DNA from: Nanobdellota archaeon
GTDB lineage: Archaea > Nanobdellota > Nanobdellia > Pacearchaeales > GW2011-AR1
Assembly: GCA_024654565.1 (NCBI GenBank)
Contig: JANLHM010000008.1
Span: 1-42,653, forward strand
Direction: 5' to 3'
Length of the DNA stretch: 42,653 nt
The translations under genes and the position numbers were made by a program. The notes beneath the pieces are model-generated. The model was not told where the DNA came from, searched no databases, and worked only from the letters and a program-made list of their open reading frames with translations. This document shows, in pieces, positions 35,081 to 42,653 of this stretch (positions are counted from its first letter, which is position 1; each line of letters opens with the position of its first letter).

Positions 35081-36235
35081 ATGGCTAAAGTAAGTCCAGT
35101 ATCGATTAAATATATGATACATGCAAACCTTAATGCTGAAGGGTCTTTAGAAAAACCTGACGTTATAGGAGCCCTTTTTGGGCAGACTGAAGGTCTTCTT
35201 GGGGCTGACCTTGAAATGAGAGAACTTCAGAAAGAAGGTAAAATTGGAAGGATAGAGGTTGAACTTGAAAAGCAGGAAAAAAGAACTGTTGGAGTGATAA
35301 AGATTCCAACTGCTCTTGACCAGTCTGAAACAACCCTTATTGCTGCTGCTATTGAAACAATTGAAAGAGTCGGTCCATGTGACGCACAGATTGAAATTGA
35401 AAAAATTGAAGATGTGCGTGGAAACAAAAGGGACTACATCCTTGAAAGGGCAAAAAAGCTCATGATGGGTATTGAAGGCTCAACAGATTCAAGAGACATT
35501 TCAAATCAGATTAAAGACTCTACAAAGATTGCCGGAGTAAAGGAATATGGGAAAAGTAAGCTTGCATACGGGGGAGACCTTGAGAGTAAAGAGCTCATTG
35601 TTGTTGAAGGAAGGGCTGATGTTGTAAATCTTGTGCGTGCCGGGATAAACAATGTTATCGGAATGAACGGAACAAAGCTTCCTGACGAAATCAAAGAATT
35701 GGGTAAGGAAAAAGAAATTACTCTTTTTGTTGATGGAGACAGAGGCGGAAAACTTATTGCCCAGAACGTTTGCGAAAATGCAAATATTAAGTATATTGCT
35801 GTTGCACCAGATGGGAAAGAAGTTGAAGAGCTTACTTCAAAAGAAATTTTAATGAATTTAAGGAAAAAAGTCCCGGCCAGGGACTTTTTTTCATTTTTTG
35901 AAAGAAATTCAAAATTTAATGACAACAAAACAAAAGAGGATTACAATGAAAAAATAGAATTAAGTGCTGAAGACAGGGAAAAACTAAAAGAAATCTCAAA
36001 AAATCTTAAGGGAAGTGGAAAAGCATTATTTTTGGATAAATTTCTAAATGAATTAAGAAGTGTTTCACCAAGGGCAGTACCTTCATCCCTTAAAAGGGGA
36101 GGGGTTCCAATAATTGTTCTTGATGGTTCTGCAACGGGAATGATTGTAAAGTCGGCTGAAGGGGCAGGTGTTCAAGTTATTGTTGCAAAAAATTTTCAGA
36201 CTACAGACACAAAAATAAAATTATTAAGTCTGTAA
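35081..36235 (+). CDS. dnaG: Archaeal DnaG (TOPRIM, exosome-associated)
   Basis: KYMIHANLNAEGSLEKPDVIGALFGQTEGLLGADLEMRELQKEGKIGRIEV; TOPRIM ELIVVEGRADVVNLVRAGINNVIGMNG and LFVDGDRGG. Confidence 0.95.
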   Translation: MAKVSPVSIKYMIHANLNAEGSLEKPDVIGALFGQTEGLLGADLEMRELQKEGKIGRIEVELEKQEKRTVGVIKIPTALDQSETTLIAAAIETIERVGPCDAQIEIEKIEDVRGNKRDYILERAKKLMMGIEGSTDSRDISNQIKDSTKIAGVKEYGKSKLAYGGDLESKELIVVEGRADVVNLVRAGINNVIGMNGTKLPDEIKELGKEKEITLFVDGDRGGKLIAQNVCENANIKYIAVAPDGKEVEELTSKEILMNLRKKVPARDFFSFFERNSKFNDNKTKEDYNEKIELSAEDREKLKEISKNLKGSGKALFLDKFLNELRSVSPRAVPSSLKRGGVPIIVLDGSATGMIVKSAEGAGVQVIVAKNFQTTDTKIKLLSL

Positions 36236-36465
36236 AATTTTATTTTTCTAGGTTAAGGTAAATTTTTAGAGTACAAACTTAACGTTTGCGGATATTGGAA
36301 TTTTTGTTAAGACCAAAAAAGATTTGAGGTGCAGGAACGCTGTCTTAAAGAGGGCAGTCAAGTAAAAAAAGTAAAAGTATTGATTAAGAAAAACATTTTT
36401 TACAGTGTTTCGCAGTAAGCTGTGTTTCATACCCAATAAATTAGCAATGTTAACTCAGCAGGCTA

Positions 36466-36723
36466 TTGGCCAAGAATCATGTTGGAGGAAAAACTGAAGA
36501 ATCGGGTGACAACAGCCAATTAATTCTTGGATTGTATGAGCTAGAAAATCCAACAGGAATAGTGACAATTCCAAATAGAGAAGTTTTACCTAAAAATTTA
36601 GAGTTATTAATGGGTCAATTGTCTGAAGGTATTGTTGTAGCGTCAAAATCCTTTTTTGACGAAAGGTCAGTTGAATTTGCAACAAAATCAAAAGACGAAA
36701 TGATTACTGAATATTTTAAATAA
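36466..36723 (+). CDS. Small hypothetical protein (TTG start uncertain)
   Basis: 85-aa ORF, LILGLYELENPTGIVTIPNREVLPKNLELLMGQLSEG. Confidence 0.35.
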   Translation: MAKNHVGGKTEESGDNSQLILGLYELENPTGIVTIPNREVLPKNLELLMGQLSEGIVVASKSFFDERSVEFATKSKDEMITEYFK

Positions 36724-36763
36724 GTTTTACTTCTACTCCTATCAATCGGGCGTCACAATAATT

Positions 36764-36937
36764 AAAACCCCAATTTTGCAGGTTAACAAGCTTTCTTTAT
36801 TAAGACTGGAAAATTCTACCAAGATTTACAGTTAAAAGTGCTTGTTAAATGTCCTGAATGACATTTTTGGAAAAATAAGAAAAAAATATTCTTCAAAAGT
36901 GACTTTCCTAAACTGTTTTTTGGAAGATTGGGGTTTT
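36764..36937. repeat. Long-range inverted repeat in an ORF-free region (candidate structured RNA)
   Basis: AAAACCCCAAT (36764-36774) / ATTGGGGTTTT (36927-36937), enclosing TTAACAAGC/GCTTGTTAA and hairpin AAATGTC-CTGAAT-GACATTT. Confidence 0.55.
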
Positions 36938-37287
36938 TAGTTCAATTGAATAAGTAGTACGGATTGTAAAGGACACCTCGTACTAAAGTTTGTAAAAAAT
37001 ATAAAGGCACATTCAAAGGGACGTCAAAAGAGTAATAGGACAAATTATTGACAAATCTTTCTAAAAACAAAAGAATTACAATCATTTAAAAAAGTCACTT
37101 GACAAGATACTAAAAGGTCCGGTTGATAGGAAAAACATACACTAATCCTTTTAATGTAACTCTTTGTTCCGACACATGGTAAAAATATTGTTACTTTATA
37201 ATTAACTAATTTTGTCATTACCGTAAAGTTTATAAAGAAATTTTACGACCAAGTTATAACGAAAAACAATGTTTTTCGGGTAATTAA

Positions 37288-38544
37288 ATGAAAACAAAAA
37301 AAGCAAAAATGAATAGAAAAAACCTGGTGGTTACTTTTTGTGCATTTGCACTTGTTTTATTCCTTCTCGCTAGTGTTAGCGCTGGGGATATAGCAAATAG
37401 TTACCAAGTTACTGTTGATGGAATTTCAGTTATTGGGGATTCCGGTTCAGACCCTTCAGTTCCTAGACCAACTGTTGCAGTTGTTGCGGGAGAAGAGTTT
37501 GTTCTTAAAGTATATTTTACTTCAATAGTATTCGACACAGATGTTGTAGTTGAAGCAACGGTTGATGGTGAAAAAGTTAGTTTTGACGGAAAAACAGCAG
37601 TTTTTGATGTTGAAAATAACTCTCAGTACAAGAAAACTTTGGTTATGAAAGTTCCATACGAACTTAAAGACCAACTTTCTGATGAGTTGACTCTTTCTAT
37701 TGAAATAGATGGAAAGAATCATAAAACAACTATCCCGGACATCACTTTGAAGGTTCAAAGACCCTCATATAATGTTGATGTTAAATCTGTATCTACACCA
37801 AGTACTGTTACTGCAGGGCAAGAATTTCCTGTGGAAATTGTACTAAAAAACATCGGTTACAATGATTTGGACGATGTGTATGTCTCAGCTGCTATAAGTG
37901 AATTGGGCGTTGTTCAGGGACCTAAATGGTTCGGCGACATCGTTTCACTTGAAAACTGCGACAACGACTGTGAAGAAGAAGACACTGTTCTTGGAACACT
38001 TTATTTAAGAGTTCCTTACAATGTTGAACCTGGTGTTTACGAACTTGAAGTGATGGTGCAAAATGATGACCTTACTATGGTTAAAACAAAACAAATTGTT
38101 ATTTCGAATGATTTCGTGAATAACATTTTAATTACATCTACAAAGCAGACTGTTGCTGTAGGTGAAGAAGCTTCATACGACCTTTTGATTGTGAACCCAA
38201 CTGATAACGTGAAAGCGTATAGAATCGTTACAGATGGGGACGTTCTTTCTCCATCTCAATCTGTTGTTGCTGTTCCTTCAGGATCAAGCGCTACAGTTGA
38301 CATCTCAGGAAGTGCAGACAAAGCCGGAAAATACAACTTCAATGTATATGTATTTGACGGAGACGTCCTTGTGAAGACAATTCCCCTAGAACTTGAAGTA
38401 GAAGGAAACTCCTCTTCGAGTACAATTGTTGTATTGACAATTGTTCTTGCAATAATCTTCTTAGTGTTGTTAGTTGTTTTAATCGTACTTTTAAGTAGAA
38501 AACCAGAAAAAACTACAGAAGACTTCGGCGAAAGTTATTACTAA
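37288..38544 (+). CDS. Secreted/surface protein: signal peptide, Ig-like (CARDB/S-layer-like) domains, C-terminal TM anchor
   Basis: N-terminal signal sequence; PSTVTAGQEFPVEIVLKNIGYNDLDDVYVSA; C-terminal hydrophobic helix and basic tail. Confidence 0.75.
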   Translation: MKTKKAKMNRKNLVVTFCAFALVLFLLASVSAGDIANSYQVTVDGISVIGDSGSDPSVPRPTVAVVAGEEFVLKVYFTSIVFDTDVVVEATVDGEKVSFDGKTAVFDVENNSQYKKTLVMKVPYELKDQLSDELTLSIEIDGKNHKTTIPDITLKVQRPSYNVDVKSVSTPSTVTAGQEFPVEIVLKNIGYNDLDDVYVSAAISELGVVQGPKWFGDIVSLENCDNDCEEEDTVLGTLYLRVPYNVEPGVYELEVMVQNDDLTMVKTKQIVISNDFVNNILITSTKQTVAVGEEASYDLLIVNPTDNVKAYRIVTDGDVLSPSQSVVAVPSGSSATVDISGSADKAGKYNFNVYVFDGDVLVKTIPLELEVEGNSSSSTIVVLTIVLAIIFLVLLVVLIVLLSRKPEKTTEDFGESYY

Positions 38545-38635
38545 CTTTCCTTAATTTTTTTATTTTTTATTTTTAGAAAACGGGGGGACCCGAAAACCCC
38601 TTTTATTTTTTATTATATTCTTAGGTGTCCTTAGA

Positions 38636-41494
38636 CTAAACTTTCAGACTTATTATTTTCGAAATTCCTTCGTGCATTGAAACTCCAAAAAGGTTTGTAG
38701 CACCCGTAATTATCTCATCATTGTGAGTTATCACGACATACTGGCCCCTTTTCATGTATTTTTTAAGTAATCCTGATAAACGCTCTGAATTTCTTTTGTC
38801 AAGTGCCGCATCAATTTCGTCAAGGATATAAAACGCATAAGGCTTTAATTCCTGAATTGCAAATATAAGCGAAAGAGCTACCATTGTCTGCTCTCCTCCT
38901 GACAAAGACTTTATATCAAAATATTTCCCGTGACCCGTTTTCACAATAACATCTACTCCTCCTTCAAAGGGATCTTTTTTATTTTGAAGTTCAAGGAAAA
39001 CTCTTCCCTTAGCAGAAATCTCAGAAAAGTTCCTTGTGAATACCTCATTTAACTCTGTCAAAGTTGAGAGGAAAACTTTTTTCTTCTTAACATCAATCTG
39101 ATGTATGATCTTCATTATTCCTTCTTTTTCCTGGGTTATTGTATCTACTTTTTCTCTTATCAAGTCATATTCTTTCTTTATTTCATCATAAACTTCAAGA
39201 GCCCTCATATTGACATTCCCAAGCCTGATTAAAGTCTCCTCCGTTTTCTTTAACCTTTCAACTAAAGAGTCTCTATTAGACTTGATTATCTCAGCCTCAG
39301 GAAATTCTAATATTTCTATTTCAAGGTTTTCCACTTCAGCACCTTTCTTTGCCTCTTCTATTTTAATGTTATTAATGACCTGTTCAAGATTATGGATTGA
39401 ATTTCTTTTTTGATTTAGCTCAATTTCCTTGTCCCGAATACTTTGATGCAAAGAATCCTTTTCTTCAATGTATTTTTTTGCCTTTTTTGTCAACTCTTCC
39501 TCTTCTTTTCTTTTTAGATCGAGCACCTTACCCTTTTCTGAAAAGTTTTTTTCTATTGATTTAAGCTCTTCAGAAAGGTCTTCTTTTTCTCTTGAAAGTT
39601 GTTTTAAAGAAACAATTAGTCTTTCAAATTCTCTTTGTTTAAATGAAATCTCTGAAGAAAGGTTTTCCTTTGTTCTAAGGGAGATTTCCTCAACTTCTAT
39701 TCTTGAAGTTTCATATCTTTCTTCAATATTAGAATTTTCATCAAAACTCTCTTCAAGTTTCTTTTTGTTTTTCAGGATTTCATTCACTTCTTTTTTTACT
39801 TCTTCAATTTTTTCATGTAAAGCCTTTATTTGATTGTTCTTATCTTGTATTAAGCCAAGCTTAATTAAATCACTTTGCCTTTTTTGAATTTCAAGGGTTT
39901 CATTTTCAACTTCTTTTTCAAGCTTATCTTTTTTTTGGGAAATTTCTTCAATCTCCTTTTCAATGTTCTTGACTTCTTTTTCTAACTCCCCCATTTTTGG
40001 ACTTGCCTCCTCTTTTATGGAGTGAATGTGACTCGGGGTGATTTTACTTTTACATAATGGACAGACATCAAACTTACCGATTTTTTCTATTATTTTTTTG
40101 TGTTCTTCTATTTTTGAATTATTGATTGTGATTGTTTTTTCTATTTCCCTCTCTCTCTTTTCAAGATTGTAAAGAGCTTCTTTTTTTCCAATCAACCCTT
40201 TTTTTAAAGCGTTTACCATCCCCTCATTTGTTTTTTTGTCAAACAATTCCGAAGTTAAGTTTTCTGTTTGCTGTAAAAGAAAATCTGACTCGCGGATATA
40301 ATTTTGAAGGAGATTTTTTTTGTCCTCAAGTTTTTCCCTTAAAGCACGCAATTCACTTTTTTCTGTATATTGCTTTTTTCTTAATTCTTCAAGTTTTTCA
40401 AGCTCCCTTTTTTTAATAAGAAGTTCTTTTTCAGTTTTTTCGACAGTCGGAGATTCATCTTTCATACTTCTTATCGAAACTTCTGCTTCTTCCATTGAAG
40501 ACTGAAGGCTCAACTTTTTTCTTTCAATGTCTTTTAATTTCTTTTCATGGTTATCTTTTCTTACAGCGAGCCCTGCAAGGTCTGCTCTTAAGTTTGAAAT
40601 ATCCTGATTTAATTTTTCCTGTTCTAACCCTGTTTGCCTTTGAATTTTTGAGTTTATTTCGGAAATTTTTCCTTCGATTGATTCAATTTCAGATTCAAAA
40701 CCCAGTATTGACTTTTTCATCTTTTCGACTTCTTTATTTTTTGATTCAATCTCCCCCTTAAAGTCATCACGTTCTTTTTTTCTTTTTGTTAAATCAATAT
40801 AAATTACACTTTTCTTGAATTTTCTTAACTCCTCTTCAAGCTTTTTGTGCTTAAGAGCCGCTTCCCTTTCTTTTTCAAGGTTTGTCAAGTAAGAATTTCT
40901 TTCTCTTAATATTGCATTTACTTCCTTTAACTTTTCTTCAGTTTTTTCAAGTTCATGAAGGGACTTTTCTTTTCTTGATTCATAAATTGAAATTCCCGCA
41001 ACTTCTTCTATTACTCCCCTTCTGTCATCAGGTTGCATTCTCACAAAATTTTGAATTTCTCCCTGAAGAACAATATTAAATCCATTTGGATCAATTCCTG
41101 CTTGGGCAAGAAGGGACAAAACTTCCTGACGGGTTTTAGTTTCATTGTTAATACGGTAAATACTCTGACCATTTTTTCTTACTATTCTTTTTACTGAAAT
41201 TTCTTTTTCATCTGTTGCAAAAATTCTCCCCTCATTGTCAAAAACAATCTCAACTGAAGCCTCTTTTGCGGGAGCTGCATCTTTAGTCCCAAGAAAAATA
41301 AGGTTTGAAGCTTTTGCAGCCCTCATTGACTTTATTGAAAGTCTCCCGAGAACAAAGCAAAGAGCATCCGTAATGTTTGATTTTCCTGATCCATTTGGTC
41401 CAAGAATTACGTTTATTCCAGGCGTAAACGGAATTTCGATTTTCCTTGGAAAACTCTTGAATCCATGCATCACCAACCTCTTAATATAAGACAT
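38636..41494 (-). CDS. smc: SMC-family ATPase with central CPLC hook-like motif
   Basis: GFKSFPRKIEIPFTPGINVILGPNGSGKSNITDALCFVLG, LSGGEQTMVALSLIFAIQELKPYAFYILDEIDAALDKRN; VCPLCKSKI at residues 478-481 of 952. Confidence 0.93.
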   Translation of the reverse strand: MSYIKRLVMHGFKSFPRKIEIPFTPGINVILGPNGSGKSNITDALCFVLGRLSIKSMRAAKASNLIFLGTKDAAPAKEASVEIVFDNEGRIFATDEKEISVKRIVRKNGQSIYRINNETKTRQEVLSLLAQAGIDPNGFNIVLQGEIQNFVRMQPDDRRGVIEEVAGISIYESRKEKSLHELEKTEEKLKEVNAILRERNSYLTNLEKEREAALKHKKLEEELRKFKKSVIYIDLTKRKKERDDFKGEIESKNKEVEKMKKSILGFESEIESIEGKISEINSKIQRQTGLEQEKLNQDISNLRADLAGLAVRKDNHEKKLKDIERKKLSLQSSMEEAEVSIRSMKDESPTVEKTEKELLIKKRELEKLEELRKKQYTEKSELRALREKLEDKKNLLQNYIRESDFLLQQTENLTSELFDKKTNEGMVNALKKGLIGKKEALYNLEKREREIEKTITINNSKIEEHKKIIEKIGKFDVCPLCKSKITPSHIHSIKEEASPKMGELEKEVKNIEKEIEEISQKKDKLEKEVENETLEIQKRQSDLIKLGLIQDKNNQIKALHEKIEEVKKEVNEILKNKKKLEESFDENSNIEERYETSRIEVEEISLRTKENLSSEISFKQREFERLIVSLKQLSREKEDLSEELKSIEKNFSEKGKVLDLKRKEEEELTKKAKKYIEEKDSLHQSIRDKEIELNQKRNSIHNLEQVINNIKIEEAKKGAEVENLEIEILEFPEAEIIKSNRDSLVERLKKTEETLIRLGNVNMRALEVYDEIKKEYDLIREKVDTITQEKEGIMKIIHQIDVKKKKVFLSTLTELNEVFTRNFSEISAKGRVFLELQNKKDPFEGGVDVIVKTGHGKYFDIKSLSGGEQTMVALSLIFAIQELKPYAFYILDEIDAALDKRNSERLSGLLKKYMKRGQYVVITHNDEIITGATNLFGVSMHEGISKIISLKV

Positions 41495-41599
41495 TCTTTA
41501 ACTAAGTTAGAAGGTTTTTTAAAGATTTATTTGAACATGATTTCCTTAATCTCTTCTGATAAAAAGGTTATTTTATTTTTTCTTTACCGCAAGAAGACC

Positions 41600-42433
41600 T
41601 TACTTACCTTGTTCCGCAATTCCATATACCCCGAGGTCGGTGTTAGTGTCAGACGGATCCGTGTAACAACTCAGGAGAGCCCCGCTAGAGAGCGCAAAGA
41701 ACCTCGCGACCTTTCCATCTACGGGTTTCCAATAATAGATATTTTTTCCTTCTTCATAGTTTGGAGTAGGATATACCGTTGTGGGTAAACCTTGAGAGTT
41801 TAAATTATTAAAATCAACGTAACAGTCTTCCCTAACACAACTTTCGAGATTTTCTGTTTTATTTGGCGTCAAAATCTTCTTTCCATTTGAATCAACAAAT
41901 GTTCTGTGCTCGAACAAAATCTTCATTCCATTATCTTCTTTAAACTTTGCATCAAGCCATGACCAGGCTCCTTTTTGAGTTCCATAAATTGCAAGATAAT
42001 CTTTTGTCATATGTTTATAGATATCTCTTACCTCTTTTATCGAAACAGTATTTCCCTCTCCATCAAACAGAGGATTTTTACCTTTGGATTGATATGCTAA
42101 AACAACATTCTTAAAGTGGGTCATAAATTCAGGGATAAGGGGCATATATAATCCATTTTCATGAAGTTTGAAGTGAGTGTCCTCCCAATTTAAATTATTG
42201 TATCCTAAAAGTTCAAATTTTGAAATTAATTTATTGAACTGCGGGAGCTGAATATAATCTGACTTTACTATATTTGCTGAGGTTTGAAAATTTTGAGGTT
42301 CGGGATTTTTCTTTTTTGGTTCTTTAATTTTTATGGGTTCTTTGTAAGAATCTGCTAATTTTATCAATTCATTTATGTCTCCTAACTCTGTATTTCTTGT
42401 TCCCTGTTTTCCTATTATTGATTTATTTATCAT
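41600..42433 (-). CDS. Candidate DGR variable (C-type-lectin-fold) protein
   Basis: C-terminus DGKVARFFALSSGALLSCYTDPSDTNTDLGVYGIAEQGK resembles variable-protein tails VARFxAxSxxAxLxCxxxPxxxxxxLGVR; the tail is visibly GC-richer than the surrounding DNA. Confidence 0.6.
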   Translation of the reverse strand: MINKSIIGKQGTRNTELGDINELIKLADSYKEPIKIKEPKKKNPEPQNFQTSANIVKSDYIQLPQFNKLISKFELLGYNNLNWEDTHFKLHENGLYMPLIPEFMTHFKNVVLAYQSKGKNPLFDGEGNTVSIKEVRDIYKHMTKDYLAIYGTQKGAWSWLDAKFKEDNGMKILFEHRTFVDSNGKKILTPNKTENLESCVREDCYVDFNNLNSQGLPTTVYPTPNYEEGKNIYYWKPVDGKVARFFALSSGALLSCYTDPSDTNTDLGVYGIAEQGK

Positions 42434-42653
42434 TTTTTCCTCCCGGAGTTAGAAAAGTTTGCGCTTCGCGTTTTTGATAAAACCACCCGACCATTGTCGT
42501 ACGAGTACTCGAGATCGTCGCCCCTGACATTCAGGCCGCCGCCCCAGCTCAAGCAAACCCCCGACAACGCATTATTCCCAGTCCAAATTTGTCTATTTGA
42601 ATTTTCATTTTTTTCAATTGGGAAACCAAAAGAATTTGTTTTTGAAAATCTTG
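42430..42653 (-). CDS. 3' end of a second candidate DGR variable protein (5' end outside window)
   Basis: Open frame not in the ORF track: ...RFSKTNSFGFPIEKNENSNRQIWTGNNALSGVCLSWGGGLNVRGDDLEYSYDNGRVVLSKTRSANFLTPGGKK*; stop overlaps the downstream ATG (ATGA), with GGGAGG just upstream. Confidence 0.55.
   Translation of the reverse strand, partial: RFSKTNSFGFPIEKNENSNRQIWTGNNALSGVCLSWGGGLNVRGDDLEYSYDNGRVVLSKTRSANFSNSGRKK

Noticed and set aside
39210-41489. Plus-strand ORFs opposite the SMC gene
   Set aside because: Low-complexity Ser/Phe/Leu-rich antisense of a coiled coil.
1042-42460. Shared CGGAGTTAGAAAA near 1044 and 42445
   Set aside because: One copy lies in coding sequence of the candidate variable protein; probably chance.

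Overview
The window is AT-rich archaeal DNA. The informational genes are archaeal (RpoH, RpoB, RpoA, NusA-like KH protein, uS12, uS7, EF-2, EF-1A, DnaG, tRNA-Lys with an intron). Gene content and small gene size suggest a DPANN-type genome, but that is inference. Main parts: (1) ~1-4444, an accessory region that looks like an integron-type cassette array. Unrelated genes (YdcF/DUF218-like, TrmB-like regulator + AlaE-like exporter, guanidinoacetate-methyltransferase-like enzyme, nucleoside deoxyribosyltransferase-like enzyme) are separated by ~100-120 bp structured elements of shared architecture. Three gene units are hugged by their own perfect 13-14 bp inverted repeats. The region ends at a Xer-type tyrosine recombinase preceded by a dif-like palindrome. 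(2) 4445-11020, a dTTP/folate cluster with a CARF-like-wHTH regulator. (3) tRNA-Lys(UUU) with a 44-nt intron and a duplicated 3' end downstream. (4) The RNA polymerase/str region, with the largest RNAP subunit as one unsplit ORF. (5) An OlsB/OlsA-like acyltransferase pair, a SET-domain protein and a PAP2 protein between EF-2 and EF-1A. (6) An SMC protein with a CPLC (Rad50-type zinc-hook) motif at its exact centre and no recognisable hinge. (7) At the right edge, two tandem genes with C-termini resembling diversity-generating-retroelement variable proteins. No reverse transcriptase, CRISPR array or rRNA was seen.
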